Assembly (NCBI RefSeq): GCF_002090135.1 | Contig: NZ_BBRL01000005.1 | Span: forward strand, 180,780-244,779 | Length of the DNA stretch: 64,000 nucleotides | Source: Demequina sp. NBRC 110055 | GTDB lineage: Bacteria; Actinomycetota; Actinomycetes; Actinomycetales; Demequinaceae | Direction of reading: 5' to 3' | Shown: one piece after another, positions 47,214 to 56,233 of the stretch | Layout: each line of letters starts with the position of its first letter | How positions within the stretch are numbered: position 1 is the stretch's first letter | The notes under the pieces: model-generated | Database searches by the model: none | Told to the model about the DNA's origin: nothing | The model's input: only the letters and a program-made list of their open reading frames with translations | Program-made: the position numbers and the translations under genes

Positions 47214-48212
47214 ATGCTGACCTTTGTGGCGAAGCGGCTCGGGTCGCTGGTCGTGGTGCTGTTCTTCCTCACCCTGCTCGTGTTCACGCTGGGCAAGGTC
47301 GCCGACTCCGACCCGGTGCGCACCTACGTGGGCGTCAACGCGAGCGCGGAGGCCGTCGAGGCCGCCCGCGAGGAACTGGGGCTCGACGATTCGATCCCCG
47401 TACAGTTCGGCAACTTCGTCGCCGGCGCGGTACAGGGCGACTTCGGCATCTCGCTCGCGTCGAAGCGCCCCATCGCCGACGAACTCTCGACGCGCCTGCC
47501 GGCGACGCTTGAGCTCGCGGGCTGGGCGCTCGCGCTGACCGTTGTCATCGGCGTGTCCCTGTCGGCGCTGTATTCGCGGCCCGGAAAGTTCGGCGCCTTC
47601 ATGCGCTTCGTTTTCTTCTCCGCCGCCTCCGCGCCGTCGTTCCTCATCGCGATGCTGTCGGTGCTGGTGTTTTACAAGTGGCTCGACGGGGCCCTGCCAG
47701 CCGCGGGAAGGTCCTCGTACGGTCCGTACGACGACGGCACGGGGTTCTATGTGCTCGACGGCATCCTGCACGGCAGCCCCACGTACACAGGGGACGCGAT
47801 CGCCCACCTGATCTTGCCCGCCCTTGCGGCATCGGTCGGCTCGGGTGTGGCGCTCGCTCGTGTGCTCGCCGACGGCATTTCCTCGTCGCTCACGTCTCCG
47901 TGGGCGCGTACCGCCCGCTCGCTCGGCGAGCGCGAGGGCACGGTCCTGCGCCGTCACGCGCTGCGCAACGCGTCCTCGCCGGCCCTGTCCCTGCTCGCCG
48001 TGCAGGCCGGATTCATGGTTTCCAGCCTGGTGGTCGTCGAGCAGGTGTTCTCGTGGAACGGCCTGGGCTCGTACCTGTCCGGCGCGATCGGCGTGGGCGA
48101 CTTCCCTGCGATTGCCGCGGTCTGCCTGATTCTCGGCGCCGTGTACGTCATCCTCAACACCCTCGTCGACGTCGCGCTCGCGGCCGTCGACCCGCGGGTG
48201 CGCCTCACCTGA
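47214..48212 (+). CDS. ABC transporter permease (DppB type)
   Basis: 332 residues from ATG 47214, two bases after the DppC stop; the frame is open upstream but overlaps that gene. The N-terminus MLTFVAKRLGSLVVVLFFLTLLVFTL is the DppB first helix. A periplasmic loop has LGLDDSIPVQFGNFVAGAVQGDFGIS. Four to five more helices follow, with a coupling loop TARSLGEREGTVLRRHALRNASSPAL. The gene order, with DppB after DppC, is reversed relative to E. coli dpp. Confidence 0.9.
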   Translation: MLTFVAKRLGSLVVVLFFLTLLVFTLGKVADSDPVRTYVGVNASAEAVEAAREELGLDDSIPVQFGNFVAGAVQGDFGISLASKRPIADELSTRLPATLELAGWALALTVVIGVSLSALYSRPGKFGAFMRFVFFSAASAPSFLIAMLSVLVFYKWLDGALPAAGRSSYGPYDDGTGFYVLDGILHGSPTYTGDAIAHLILPALAASVGSGVALARVLADGISSSLTSPWARTARSLGEREGTVLRRHALRNASSPALSLLAVQAGFMVSSLVVVEQVFSWNGLGSYLSGAIGVGDFPAIAAVCLILGAVYVILNTLVDVALAAVDPRVRLT

Positions 48213-48231
48213 CCCCTCGAAAGGACCCCTC

Positions 48232-48909
48232 ATGCCCCTCCAGGTGACCGACATCACCCCCGCGGACACGGTCGACATCGTCGGCAACGCCGTGCTCGTG
48301 GTGGTCGACATTCAGGGCGGCGGCCAGCCGTCGTCGTTCGGCGCGGACAAGCCCGGCTACATGCCGGGCCGCCCTGAGCGCAATGCCAAGGCCGTCGACA
48401 TGGTGAACCGCTTCCGCGCCAAGGGCGTGCCGGTGGTGTTCATCCAGGAGGTCCACAAGCCCTCCCTCATCGACATGGGCCGCGAGCTCGACGGCACCGA
48501 GAACGTGCACTGCGTCGAGGGTGACCCGCGCACCGAGCTGCACCCCGGGCTCGAGCCGCGCCCCGAGGAGTACCTGATCAAGAAGCGCCGCTACAGCGCG
48601 TTCTTCGGCTCGGAGCTCGACATTGTGCTGAAGGGCTACAAGGCGCAGACGCTGATCCTCATCGGCGGCATGACGGACGTGTGCATCCACTACACGGCCG
48701 TCGACGCGCACCAACTGGACTATCGCTTCCGGACGGTGTCGGACATGGTCATCGGGTCTTCGCAGAAGGCGCACGATGCGGCGCTCAGGGCCATGAAGTA
48801 CCTCCAGCGCGACGCGCTCGTGACGCTCGACGCCGTCGACGCCTGGCTCGATGCTCAGCCGAACCCCGACGCCCAGCCCACCCCCGCCGCCACCGAGGAG
48901 AACGCATGA
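48232..48909 (+). CDS. isochorismatase-like cysteine hydrolase, first of a tandem pair
   Basis: 225 residues, GAAAGGACCCC before the ATG. The alpha/beta fold has Asp26 in LVVVDIQGG, Lys118 in LIKKRRYSAFF and Cys151 in GGMTDVCIHYT, the Asp-Lys-Cys triad of cysteine amidohydrolases. A conserved block EVHKPSLIDMGRELDGTENVH sits between. The family includes biuret and triuret hydrolases, ureidoacrylate and N-carbamoylsarcosine amidases. With allophanate hydrolase in the same island, a biuret-type substrate is attractive but unproven. About 25 Pro/Ala-rich residues form the C-terminus. It overlaps the next gene (ATGA). Confidence 0.85.
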   Translation: MPLQVTDITPADTVDIVGNAVLVVVDIQGGGQPSSFGADKPGYMPGRPERNAKAVDMVNRFRAKGVPVVFIQEVHKPSLIDMGRELDGTENVHCVEGDPRTELHPGLEPRPEEYLIKKRRYSAFFGSELDIVLKGYKAQTLILIGGMTDVCIHYTAVDAHQLDYRFRTVSDMVIGSSQKAHDAALRAMKYLQRDALVTLDAVDAWLDAQPNPDAQPTPAATEENA

Positions 48910-49511
48910 ACATCCACGGCAACACCGTCCTCGTGGTCATCGACTTTCAGGGTGGCCCGATGGACGGCCCGATGTCCAAGGACGACCCGTTCGACATCCC
49001 CGCGCAGCGCGACAAGGCCGTGGCGATGGTCGCCGAGGCCCGCGCCAAAGGCGTGCCCGTGGTGTGGATCCAGGAAGTGCACAAGCCTCACCTGGCCGAC
49101 ATCGGTCGCGAGCTCGACGGCTCCGAGGGACCCCACTGCATCGAGGGCAACAAGTACACAGAGCTCGCCGAGGGGCTCGAGCCACTGCCTGAGGAGTTCC
49201 ACATCCGCAAGCGCCGCTACAGCGGCTTCTTCGGCACCGAGCTGGACATCGTGTTGAAGGCTTACAAGGCGGAGACGCTCGTGCTTATCGGCGGCTTCAC
49301 CGACATCTGCATTCTCTACACGGCCGTCGACGCCCACCAGCGTGACTTCTACATCAATGTCGTCACGGACGTCGTGATGGGGTCGTCCCTGCAGGCCCAC
49401 GACGACGCGCTCGACATGATCCATTACCTCCAGAGCGATGCGCTCGTGACGAGCGACGACACCATGGGATGGCTCGGCTCCCTCGAGGACGCCGCCCCGG
49501 CAGCGGTGTGA
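48906..49511 (+). CDS. isochorismatase-like cysteine hydrolase, second of a tandem pair
   Basis: 201 residues from ATG 48906. The triad is Asp13 (VVIDFQGG), Lys102 (IRKRRYSGFFG) and Cys135 (GGFTDICILYT). The Lys-Cys spacing of 33 is the same as in the preceding paralogue. Blocks shared with the paralogue include EVHKPHLADIGRELDGSEGPHCIEG. It lacks that protein's N- and C-terminal extensions. The two probably arose by duplication and may act in sequence or form a mixed oligomer. The stop overlaps the MFS start (GTGA). Confidence 0.85.
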   Translation: MNIHGNTVLVVIDFQGGPMDGPMSKDDPFDIPAQRDKAVAMVAEARAKGVPVVWIQEVHKPHLADIGRELDGSEGPHCIEGNKYTELAEGLEPLPEEFHIRKRRYSGFFGTELDIVLKAYKAETLVLIGGFTDICILYTAVDAHQRDFYINVVTDVVMGSSLQAHDDALDMIHYLQSDALVTSDDTMGWLGSLEDAAPAAV

Positions 49512-50746
49512 GCGGGGTGTCGCGGCGCGCCCTCGTCACACTGTGGGCGCTCGCGGGTGCCGTCTTCGCCGCCACCCTCGGTTCGATGCTGGTGCCCGGC
49601 GTCCTGCCGGTGTTCGCGCAGGAGACCGGGATCTCGATGGCCGATGTGGGTCGCTCGAACGCGGTCTTTGGCCTCGCGTATGCCGTGGCCGCGCCCGTGA
49701 TCGCGTGGCTGGTGCGTCGGCGTGAGCCTTTCCGCGTGTTGCTCGTCGGGCTGCCGCTCGTGGCTGTCGTGGCGGTCGCGGTGTCGCAGGTCGACTCGGC
49801 TCCGCAGTTGATGGCGGTGCGCGTCGTGCAGGCGGTGACCGTCGCAGCGGTCGTTCCCATGTGCACGGTACATGCGGGTTCGATCGTCGCGGGTGCGCAT
49901 CGCTCGAGGGCGTTGTCGATCTCCTTTACGGGCATGGTTCTGTCCTCCCTCGTGGGAGCGCCGCTGGGCAATCTTCTCGCCGGGGCGGTGGGGGCGCGCG
50001 CCACGTTCGTGATTGCAGGTGGCATCGCGGCACTCGCCACGGCCGCCGTTCTTGCCGTCCGGTCCTGGCAGCCTGCGCTGCGTACCGCGGGTGAGCAGGC
50101 GCGACGACGTGAGTCGGTGGCCTCGGTCGTGTGGGCCTCGGCCCTCGTGGTGCTGGCGGCCACCCTCGCCACCGCCCTGCTCGAAGGTGCGGCCACGGGT
50201 GGCCTGAACACCTTCATTTCACCGTTCCTCGCGTCGGCGACCGGCGCCTCTGGCGCCCTGCTATCGGCGTTGCTGCTGTGCTACGGCGTCGCGGGGCTTG
50301 CGGGTAATGGCCTGCTTGGCGGGGTTGCCGACAGGTGGGGCCCAGCAAGGGTCCTCACCGGGCTCGGTATCGCCGCCGCCGCGTCGGTCGCATGCCTGGC
50401 CTTCGTGTCAGGACCCCTTGGCGCCGCGGTGGCGCTGCTCGCCTGGGGGTTCTGCTCGTGGGCGATCAATCCGCCGCTCCAGGCCCTTATTGTCGGAAAC
50501 GCGGGGGCGCACATCAACGTGGTGGTCGGTATCAACTCGTCACTGATCTATACGGGAACGTCGCTTGGCGCCGCGCTCGCGAGCTCCAGGGTCCAGACGG
50601 GTCAGTTGGATTCGCTGCCTTTCCTGTCGGCGGCGCTGTTCCTTGGCTGCGCGGCGACCGCTGCGGTGGCCTGGGCGGTGTCCTCGCGAGCGCGCCGACG
50701 TGCGGCGGTGCTTTCGCAGGTCGAGCCGACGCCCACCGTGCAGTGA
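49508..50746 (+). CDS. major facilitator superfamily transporter
   Basis: 412 residues from GTG 49508. Twelve hydrophobic segments in two halves. The N-half has the ARVxQ-like MAVRVVQAVTVAAVVPMCTVHAG and RSRALSISFTGMVLSSLVGAPLGNLLAG; the C-half has GLLGGVADRWGPARVLTGLGIA, the DRxGR-like loop. The overall pattern resembles AraJ/arabinose-efflux-type MFS proteins. It may export an intermediate or import a nitrogen compound in parallel with the ABC system. It is coupled to the genes on both sides. Confidence 0.87.
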   Translation: MSGVSRRALVTLWALAGAVFAATLGSMLVPGVLPVFAQETGISMADVGRSNAVFGLAYAVAAPVIAWLVRRREPFRVLLVGLPLVAVVAVAVSQVDSAPQLMAVRVVQAVTVAAVVPMCTVHAGSIVAGAHRSRALSISFTGMVLSSLVGAPLGNLLAGAVGARATFVIAGGIAALATAAVLAVRSWQPALRTAGEQARRRESVASVVWASALVVLAATLATALLEGAATGGLNTFISPFLASATGASGALLSALLLCYGVAGLAGNGLLGGVADRWGPARVLTGLGIAAAASVACLAFVSGPLGAAVALLAWGFCSWAINPPLQALIVGNAGAHINVVVGINSSLIYTGTSLGAALASSRVQTGQLDSLPFLSAALFLGCAATAAVAWAVSSRARRRAAVLSQVEPTPTVQ

Positions 50747-52167
50747 GGACGCGCGCCGTTCGCCGCCGCGCCGTTCGTCGCCGCGCCGTTCGTCGCCGCG
50801 CCGCTGGCCGCCGCGCCGTGGCTCGCGGTGCCATGCGCGGCGGCGCGCCGCGTCCTCCCGTGGCGGGCGGAACGGCCAGGAGCCTCTTTGGACTACCTGC
50901 CGTCTTCTGGGTCATCTGGTCGGCGATTCTCGTCCTGTGGACCGGGCGATTCGTGGTGCCGTTTTTGTCGACGTACCTCGTGACCGGGCGCGCACTTGAG
51001 ATCGAGACGGCCTCGCTCGTGGTGTCTGCGTATGGGGCTGGCGGCGTGGTGGCATCCCTCCTGGGTGGGCCGTTGTCCGATCGGGTGGGACGCCTTCCCG
51101 TCATCCTGGTGAGTTTCGTCGGCTCTGCGGTGCTTCTGCTCGCCGTGCCGCTCGCGCCCGGGCTGCCCTCGCTCGTCGTGGTGCTCCTTGCCTACGGGAT
51201 GGCGGGTCATCTCGGTGGGCCGGCGCTCGGCGCCCTCATCGCTGATCACGTGGCTCCCGAGCGGCGGCAGCGCGCCTACGTGCTGCAGGTGTGGGCCATC
51301 AACCTGGGCTTCGCGATTGGGCCGATCGTCGCAATCCGGCTTGAGCGCGTGTCGTTCACCCTGATCTTCGTGGTCGAGGCGGCGGTGTGCGCCGTCGTGG
51401 CCGCCTCCTTGGCCGTCGCCCTGCGCGAGCGACGGATCGGACCGGCGCGCTGGGCGGCTCCCGCTGTGCCTTCCCCACAGGTCGCGGGTTCTGCGGAGGG
51501 GCTGGTGACAGGGACGCGGGCTCGGGGCCACTATCGCCAGGCGCTACGTGACCGTCATCTGGTGACCCTGGTGACACTCATGCTCGCGTACACAGTGGTC
51601 TATACCCAGTGGACGTCGACCATGCCTCTTGCGATGACCGGCCAGGGCCTCTCGCTCGGCACCTATGCCATGCTCCTCACTGTCAATGGCGTGCTGCTGT
51701 GCCTCTTGCAGCTGCCGGCGATGGCGGTGGTGGAGCGCCTGCCGTCGTCAGTAGCCGTCGGATCGGGCATCGCGCTGACGGGAGCGGGCTTCGCGCTGCT
51801 CACGGTGGCTCATAGCGCCGCCGCGCACGTGGCGGCCATCGTCATCATCACCCTGGGGGAGCTCGTGACCTTCCCCCTCGCGGCGGCGATGGTGGCGTCC
51901 CTCGCGCCGCCGCGCCTGCGGGGGACCTATCAGGGCTTGTCGGGCCTTACCTGGTCCGGCTCGCACGCGATTGGACCGGCACTCGGTGGGTGGATCCTCG
52001 CCCGCGGCGGAGCCGCCACGCTGTGGGCAGTCGCCGCGGCAGTGCTGGCGGCGGTCGCGGTCGCCATGTTCGTCACCTCACGCGGACGCGAGGTGGAGAT
52101 CGCGGCGCGCTTAGGGAGGGAGCGCGTCTCCGTCGAGGAGACGACAGTACGCGCTCATCCCGCCTAG
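50743..52167 (+). CDS. second MFS transporter, with Arg-rich repeat N-terminus
   Basis: 474 residues from GTG 50743 on a GTGA overlap. Residues 5-29 are five copies of AVRRR or variants, encoded by a 15-base tandem repeat. Twelve hydrophobic segments start near residue 47. Motifs are SLLGGPLSDRVGRLPVILVS (the DRxGR loop), GGPALGALIADHVAPERRQRAYVL and PPRLRGTYQGLSGLTWSGSHAIGPALGG, typical of DHA1-type drug or metabolite exporters. ATG at 50833 would remove the repeat and may be the true start. It is the last plus-strand gene of the island. Confidence 0.82.
   Translation: MRTRAVRRRAVRRRAVRRRAAGRRAVARGAMRGGAPRPPVAGGTARSLFGLPAVFWVIWSAILVLWTGRFVVPFLSTYLVTGRALEIETASLVVSAYGAGGVVASLLGGPLSDRVGRLPVILVSFVGSAVLLLAVPLAPGLPSLVVVLLAYGMAGHLGGPALGALIADHVAPERRQRAYVLQVWAINLGFAIGPIVAIRLERVSFTLIFVVEAAVCAVVAASLAVALRERRIGPARWAAPAVPSPQVAGSAEGLVTGTRARGHYRQALRDRHLVTLVTLMLAYTVVYTQWTSTMPLAMTGQGLSLGTYAMLLTVNGVLLCLLQLPAMAVVERLPSSVAVGSGIALTGAGFALLTVAHSAAAHVAAIVIITLGELVTFPLAAAMVASLAPPRLRGTYQGLSGLTWSGSHAIGPALGGWILARGGAATLWAVAAAVLAAVAVAMFVTSRGREVEIAARLGRERVSVEETTVRAHPA
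50755..50829 (+). repeat. 15-bp tandem repeat, five units
   Basis: Unit GCCGTTCGTCGCCGC at 50755, 50770, 50785, 50800 and 50815. Units 2 and 3 are identical, unit 1 differs at one base, and 4 and 5 are more diverged. In the reading frame of the MFS gene each unit is Ala-Val-Arg-Arg-Arg. The length is a multiple of three, so copy number can change without shifting the frame. Confidence 0.85.
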
Positions 52168-52214
52168 TCTCGGGTCGCGCCCGGCCCTCTTCGCCTCAGT
52201 GCTCGCGCAGCGCC

Positions 52215-53501
52215 CTAGGCCCCGAGGCCCGCTGCGCGTCCCGAGCGATCCTTGCGGGCCGCGCCCGCCTGCAGCACCACCTCTACCGCCGCAGGGTCGG
52301 CGAGGTCGTGGATGCGTGCCAGCGGGTTGACCTCTGTCACCACCAGGTCGGCGAGCAAGCCTGGGCGCACCGTGCCGATATGGTCGTCGAGCCCGAGTAG
52401 CCGCGCTCCGGCCTGCGTGCCGGCGTGGATCGCCTGCAGGGGCGTCAAGCCCGCGTCGACGAGGTGGCCCAATTCGGTGAGGTTGCGGCCCTGGGGAAAG
52501 ATTCCTGCGTCGGTGCCCATCGCCACCATCACGCCCGCCGAGATCGCCCGGGCCGCCGCGTCGCGTCCACGCTCCTGCCACTCGAGTTTCTTCGCCACCA
52601 CCTCGGCGGACTTCTTCGTGGGATCGGGCGCGAGCGACAACGTCGAGAGGGTGGGCACCAGCACCGTGCCATGCGCGAGCAGCGCGGAGATCAGCTCGTC
52701 GGACATGTCATACCCGTGCTCGAGGCTCGTGGTGCCGCCCCGCACGGCGTTGAGCGCGCCCTCGTGGCCCTGCGCGTGCGAGGCGATCGGGCGGCCCCCG
52801 CGACGCGCAAGTTCATCGCGGATCAGGCGTACCTGGTGTTCGCTGAGCCCGAGGTCGTCGGGGCTGTCGGTGGGGGTGGAGATCCCACCCGTGGTGCAGA
52901 CCTTGATCACGTCTGCACCCGTGCGCACGAGCGTCCGCACGGCCTTGATCACCTCGTCATCGCTGTCGACGACCATGCCGCTCGCGATCGGTTCCCACGC
53001 CACGTAGGGGGCGACGGTGCCGTTCGCGTGTGACGGGTCCGCGTGACCGCCGGTCGGGGACAGCAGTGCAATTGACATGTGCATGCGCGGCCCGGTGATC
53101 CAGCCACGGGCGACGGCGTTGCGGAAGCCCGGGGTCAACCCTGACAGGTCCCTCGCCGCCGTCACCCCCGCCTCGAGCGTCAGGCGCATGATGTCCGCGG
53201 TGGCCAGGGAGTGTTCCTCCGCGAACCACAGGGCCATCTCGTGGCTGGAAGCATCCGGCATGGTGACGTGGACGTGGGTGTCGATGAATCCCGGCATGAC
53301 GAAGGCCCCACGCCCGTCGATCACGACGTCGGCGGCGCTCGCCGCAGGACTTGTTGCTCCCACGGACGTGATGACACCGTCACGAATCTCGACGTCGATG
53401 TCCTCGAGCGGCTCCGCGCCGGTGCCGTCGATCACTGTCGCGCCCAGGATGCGGGTGGTGCCCGGCTGCGGGGGAACCAGGGGGAGGCGGGCTGGGCTCA
53501 C
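52215..53501 (-). CDS. metal-dependent amidohydrolase (imidazolonepropionase-like)
   Basis: 428 residues from GTG 53501, with GAGGAG 8 bases upstream. TIM-barrel amidohydrolase: DTHVHV (first two metal histidines, about 74-78), ADVIKVCTTGG (bridging Lys), ASHAQGHEGA and TTSLEHGYDMS (His ligands), and VAMGTDAGIF (Asp). An N-terminal beta-sandwich (ILGATVIDGTGAEPLEDIDVEI) and C-terminal GTVRPGLLADLVV complete the fold. Relatives hydrolyse imidazolonepropionate, dipeptides or cyclic amides. The promoter carries the same operator as the island, so its substrate is likely related. It is convergent with the MFS gene, 47 bases away. Confidence 0.87.
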   Translation of the reverse strand: MSPARLPLVPPQPGTTRILGATVIDGTGAEPLEDIDVEIRDGVITSVGATSPAASAADVVIDGRGAFVMPGFIDTHVHVTMPDASSHEMALWFAEEHSLATADIMRLTLEAGVTAARDLSGLTPGFRNAVARGWITGPRMHMSIALLSPTGGHADPSHANGTVAPYVAWEPIASGMVVDSDDEVIKAVRTLVRTGADVIKVCTTGGISTPTDSPDDLGLSEHQVRLIRDELARRGGRPIASHAQGHEGALNAVRGGTTSLEHGYDMSDELISALLAHGTVLVPTLSTLSLAPDPTKKSAEVVAKKLEWQERGRDAAARAISAGVMVAMGTDAGIFPQGRNLTELGHLVDAGLTPLQAIHAGTQAGARLLGLDDHIGTVRPGLLADLVVTEVNPLARIHDLADPAAVEVVLQAGAARKDRSGRAAGLGA

Positions 53502-53539
53502 GGGGCGGGCTCCTCGGATAGACGGCCGGTGCTCCGACT

Positions 53540-53556
53540 AGCCTATCGACCTATTG
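53540..53556 (-). promoter_or_regulatory. operator-like dyad over the -10 of the amidohydrolase gene
   Basis: On the minus strand CAATAG-GT-CGATAG (53543-53556) is followed by GCT, so the right arm overlaps a TAGGCT -10 box (53540-53545). The site is an imperfect version of the island operator (11 of 14 positions). Transcription would start about 30 bases before the GTG, leaving room for the ribosome binding site. Confidence 0.55.
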
Positions 53557-53573
53557 GTAGCGCGAGGAGTGGA

Positions 53574-54875
53574 TCACGCGGGCGGCTGGTGGCCCGCGTT
53601 CGGCGGCACCTTCGCACCGTGCACCAGCATCTCGGGCCCGGTCGTCACGATGAGCCACACTGGCAGCACGATCACGCAGATGGCTGGCAACACCGCGACG
53701 TCGCCCACGAGCGCCACGCCCATGAAGATCGCGAGCCAGCCGTCGCGGCCGATCGCGAGGATGGACCCCACGGCGCCCGCGGCGATCGCGAGGGCGAGCG
53801 AGGACTCGGGCACCAGCGCGTGCCCGGCCAGGCCGAAGGCGGCGCCAATGAACACTGCGGGGAAGATGCGGCCGCCACGGAAGCCTGCGGCGGCAGAGAC
53901 GGTGAGGGCTGCGACCTTGATGAGCGCGAGTCCCAGCAGGCCCCAGAACGTGTACTCGCCGGCCGTCGCCAGGAGCTCGCCGGTCTGTGCGGCGCCCTTG
54001 AACATCGTGATGGTGCCGCCGACGGCGCCCAGCACGCCCAGCAGCAGGCCGCCGATGGTGGTGAACACGATGGGGTTCGGGAAGCGTCGCAGCAGGTGCC
54101 ACAGGGGCGGCATGAGTCGGGCGCCGACCAGCGACGCGAAGGCGGCCGCCAAGGCAATCGGGATGCCCACGTAAAGGTCGGACCATCCCGGCCCCGTGTA
54201 GTCGTCGAGGTTGCCCGGGATGAAGGCGACCCCCAGCCACATCGCGACCACGGCGCCGGATGCGGCGGCGGCGACCGGGGCGAACAGGCGGTCCCACAGC
54301 AGTCCCTGCCGGGGTCCCCCGGAGACCATCTCCGTCAGCAGCAGCGCCGCGGCGACGGGGGAACCGAACATTGCGCCGATCATGCCGGCGCCTGCCACCA
54401 ACAGCACCTGCCCGGCGGTCGCGTTCGGGACGATGCGCGCCAGGCCCCACACGGATAGCCCCACGGCGATCGAGATGATGGGGCTCTCGGGGCCCAGTGA
54501 GACGCCCGCACCCAGCGACACGATGAGCGCCGCCGCAATGCCGGGCAGCGCCTTCAGCGGCAGGGGAGGTGCGACCAGTTCGGTGGTGGCGGAGTCGTAG
54601 CCGCCGTGCCCGGGGGCGTAGCGAATGATGGTGCCGACAGCCGCTCCCGCGAGCCCCAACACGAGGATGGGCCACCACCAGGACTCGGCGTCGAAGCCGC
54701 CTACCTCGGGGATCCAGTCCCACAACACGTGGGTCACGCCCTCGGCAGCCACGTCGATGGCCCACAGCAACACTGCACACATGGCGCCGATGACGACCGC
54801 AGGGACGGTGAGTCGCACGAGCATGCGCGGTGTGGCGTGACGGCTCTCATCGTGGGTCAGGATCCCGTCGCTCAT
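53574..54875 (-). CDS. ClC-family chloride channel/antiporter
   Basis: 433 residues from ATG 54875; ATG 54887 is in frame but precedes the likely transcription start. Ten or more hydrophobic helices. ClC signatures are LGAGVSLGPESPIISIAVG (in place of the GREGP loop) and AAAGFRGGRIFPAVFIGAAFGLAG. The selectivity segment before helix D reads SLGAG. The external gating glutamate is kept in GPE. It exchanges or conducts chloride or fluoride-like anions across the membrane. It starts 44 bases from divergent prfB and is not obviously part of the nitrogen regulon. Confidence 0.85.
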   Translation of the reverse strand: MSDGILTHDESRHATPRMLVRLTVPAVVIGAMCAVLLWAIDVAAEGVTHVLWDWIPEVGGFDAESWWWPILVLGLAGAAVGTIIRYAPGHGGYDSATTELVAPPLPLKALPGIAAALIVSLGAGVSLGPESPIISIAVGLSVWGLARIVPNATAGQVLLVAGAGMIGAMFGSPVAAALLLTEMVSGGPRQGLLWDRLFAPVAAAASGAVVAMWLGVAFIPGNLDDYTGPGWSDLYVGIPIALAAAFASLVGARLMPPLWHLLRRFPNPIVFTTIGGLLLGVLGAVGGTITMFKGAAQTGELLATAGEYTFWGLLGLALIKVAALTVSAAAGFRGGRIFPAVFIGAAFGLAGHALVPESSLALAIAAGAVGSILAIGRDGWLAIFMGVALVGDVAVLPAICVIVLPVWLIVTTGPEMLVHGAKVPPNAGHQPPA

Positions 54876-54882
54876 GGCCACG

Positions 54883-54911
54883 AGCATAGGACCCGGGCAC
54901 GCGACTAGACT
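54883..54911. promoter_or_regulatory. divergent -10 boxes for leaderless ClC and prfB messages
   Basis: Minus strand TATGCT (54883-54888) ends seven bases before the ClC ATG at 54875. Plus strand TAGACT (54906-54911) ends eight bases before the prfB GTG at 54920. Neither start has a Shine-Dalgarno sequence. The two boxes are 17 bases apart and divergent. Confidence 0.55.
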
Positions 54912-54919
54912 GGACCGTC

Positions 54920-56032
54920 GTGGCCACCGACTTTCCTGTAGAGATTTCCGCGCTCAACGCGACCTTCCACCAGATCGAGGCCGTGAGCGACCCCGAGAAG
55001 CTCGCCGCGCGCATCGCCGAGCTCGAGGAGAGGGCGGCGGCGCCCGACCTGTGGGACGACCAGGAGAACGCCCAGGCCGTCACGAGCGCCCTGTCCGCCG
55101 CGAATGCGGAAAAGGACCGCCTGGACCGCATCCGCACCCGCATCGAGGACCTTGAGGTGCTTGTGGAGCTCGGCACCGAGGGCGAGGACGAGGACACGCT
55201 CGCGGAGGCCGAGTCCGAGCTCGAGACGCTCAAGAAGGATCTCTCGGCCATGGAGGTGCGCACCCTCATGTCGGGGGAGTGGGATGAGCGCAACGCGGTC
55301 GTCACGATCCGCTCCGGCGCGGGCGGCGACGACGCGACCGACTTCGCAGAGATGTTGCTGCGCATGTACCTGCGCTGGGCCGAGCGTCACGGCTACGGCA
55401 CCAAGGTGCTCGACACCTCGTACGCCGAGGGTGCGGGCATCAAGTCCGCCACCTTCGAGGTCAACGCCCCCTATGCCTTTGGCACGCTCTCCGTGGAGGC
55501 CGGCACGCACCGCCTGGCCCGCATCAGCCCCTTCGGCTCCGCCGACAAGCGCCAGACCTCCTTCGCGGCGGTCGAGGTGATCCCACAGATCGAGTCGACC
55601 GACCACATCGAGGTGGCGGAGGCCGACATCAAGGTCGACGTCTTCCGCTCCTCGGGCCCCGGCGGCCAGTCGGTCAACACCACCGACTCGGCGGTGCGCC
55701 TCACCCACCTGCCCACCGGCATCGTGGTGTCGATGCAGGACGAGAAGAGCCAGATCCAGAACCGCGCCGCCGCCATGCGCGTCCTCCAGTCCCGCCTGCT
55801 ACTGCTGAAGAAGGAAGAGGAAGCGGCCCAGAAGAAGGAACTCGCGGGCGACATCAAGGCCAGCTGGGGCGACCAGATGCGTTCCTACTTCCTGTACGGC
55901 CAGCAACTCGTCAAGGACCTGCGCACCGGTTACGAGGTCGGCAACCCCCAGGTGGTCTTCGACGGGGACCTCGACGGGCTGATTGACGCCGGCATCCGCT
56001 GGCGCAAGCAGCAGCAGACTCAGCAGGACTAA
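54920..56032 (+). CDS. prfB: peptide chain release factor 2
   Basis: 370 residues from GTG 54920. RF2 reads UGA and UAA stop codons and triggers peptide release. The anticodon-like tripeptide Ser-Pro-Phe is in [17 protein letters not shown], which marks RF2 rather than RF1. The GGQ loop is [18 protein letters not shown] with Gln250. An N-terminal helical domain (about 1-110) precedes. The frame is continuous from the start: the programmed +1 frameshift site found in many bacterial prfB genes is absent, as in many actinobacteria. Neighbours ftsE-ftsX and smpB are the usual actinobacterial linkage. Confidence 0.96.
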   Translation: MATDFPVEISALNATFHQIEAVSDPEKLAARIAELEERAAAPDLWDDQENAQAVTSALSAANAEKDRLDRIRTRIEDLEVLVELGTEGEDEDTLAEAESELETLKKDLSAMEVRTLMSGEWDERNAVVTIRSGAGGDDATDFAEMLLRMYLRWAERHGYGTKVLDTSYAEGAGIKSATFEVNAPYAFGTLSVEAGTHRLARISPFGSADKRQTSFAAVEVIPQIESTDHIEVAEADIKVDVFRSSGPGGQSVNTTDSAVRLTHLPTGIVVSMQDEKSQIQNRAAAMRVLQSRLLLLKKEEEAAQKKELAGDIKASWGDQMRSYFLYGQQLVKDLRTGYEVGNPQVVFDGDLDGLIDAGIRWRKQQQTQQD

Positions 56033-56068
56033 CGCTTCAGGCGCCTACCCAGGGCCGATGCGTGGAGG

Positions 56069-56100
56069 GGGCTTCCGTACGGCGCCTCCGTACGTAGCCC
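56069..56100 (+). terminator. hairpin after prfB
   Basis: GGGCT(TC)CGTACG (56069-56081) pairs with CGTACG(T)AGCCC (56089-56100) over a 7-base loop, with a small internal bulge. A copy of the dispersed 14-mer begins three bases later, at 56103. Confidence 0.6.
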
Positions 56101-56233
56101 AGCCACGGCATCGGCCACCACCAAGCGGTGACGAAGGCGACACGGTCACAGCGGCGCGCCTCCCGGCAAGCCGCTTGACGCGTTCTTACGATGCTGGCGG
56201 AAGCGCGTGACTACCCCTCGCGCACACGTACAC

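Noticed and set aside
54920..55100. Programmed +1 frameshift in prfB
   Set aside because: The frame is open from GTG through the whole gene with no early in-frame TGA and no CTTTGA slippery site.
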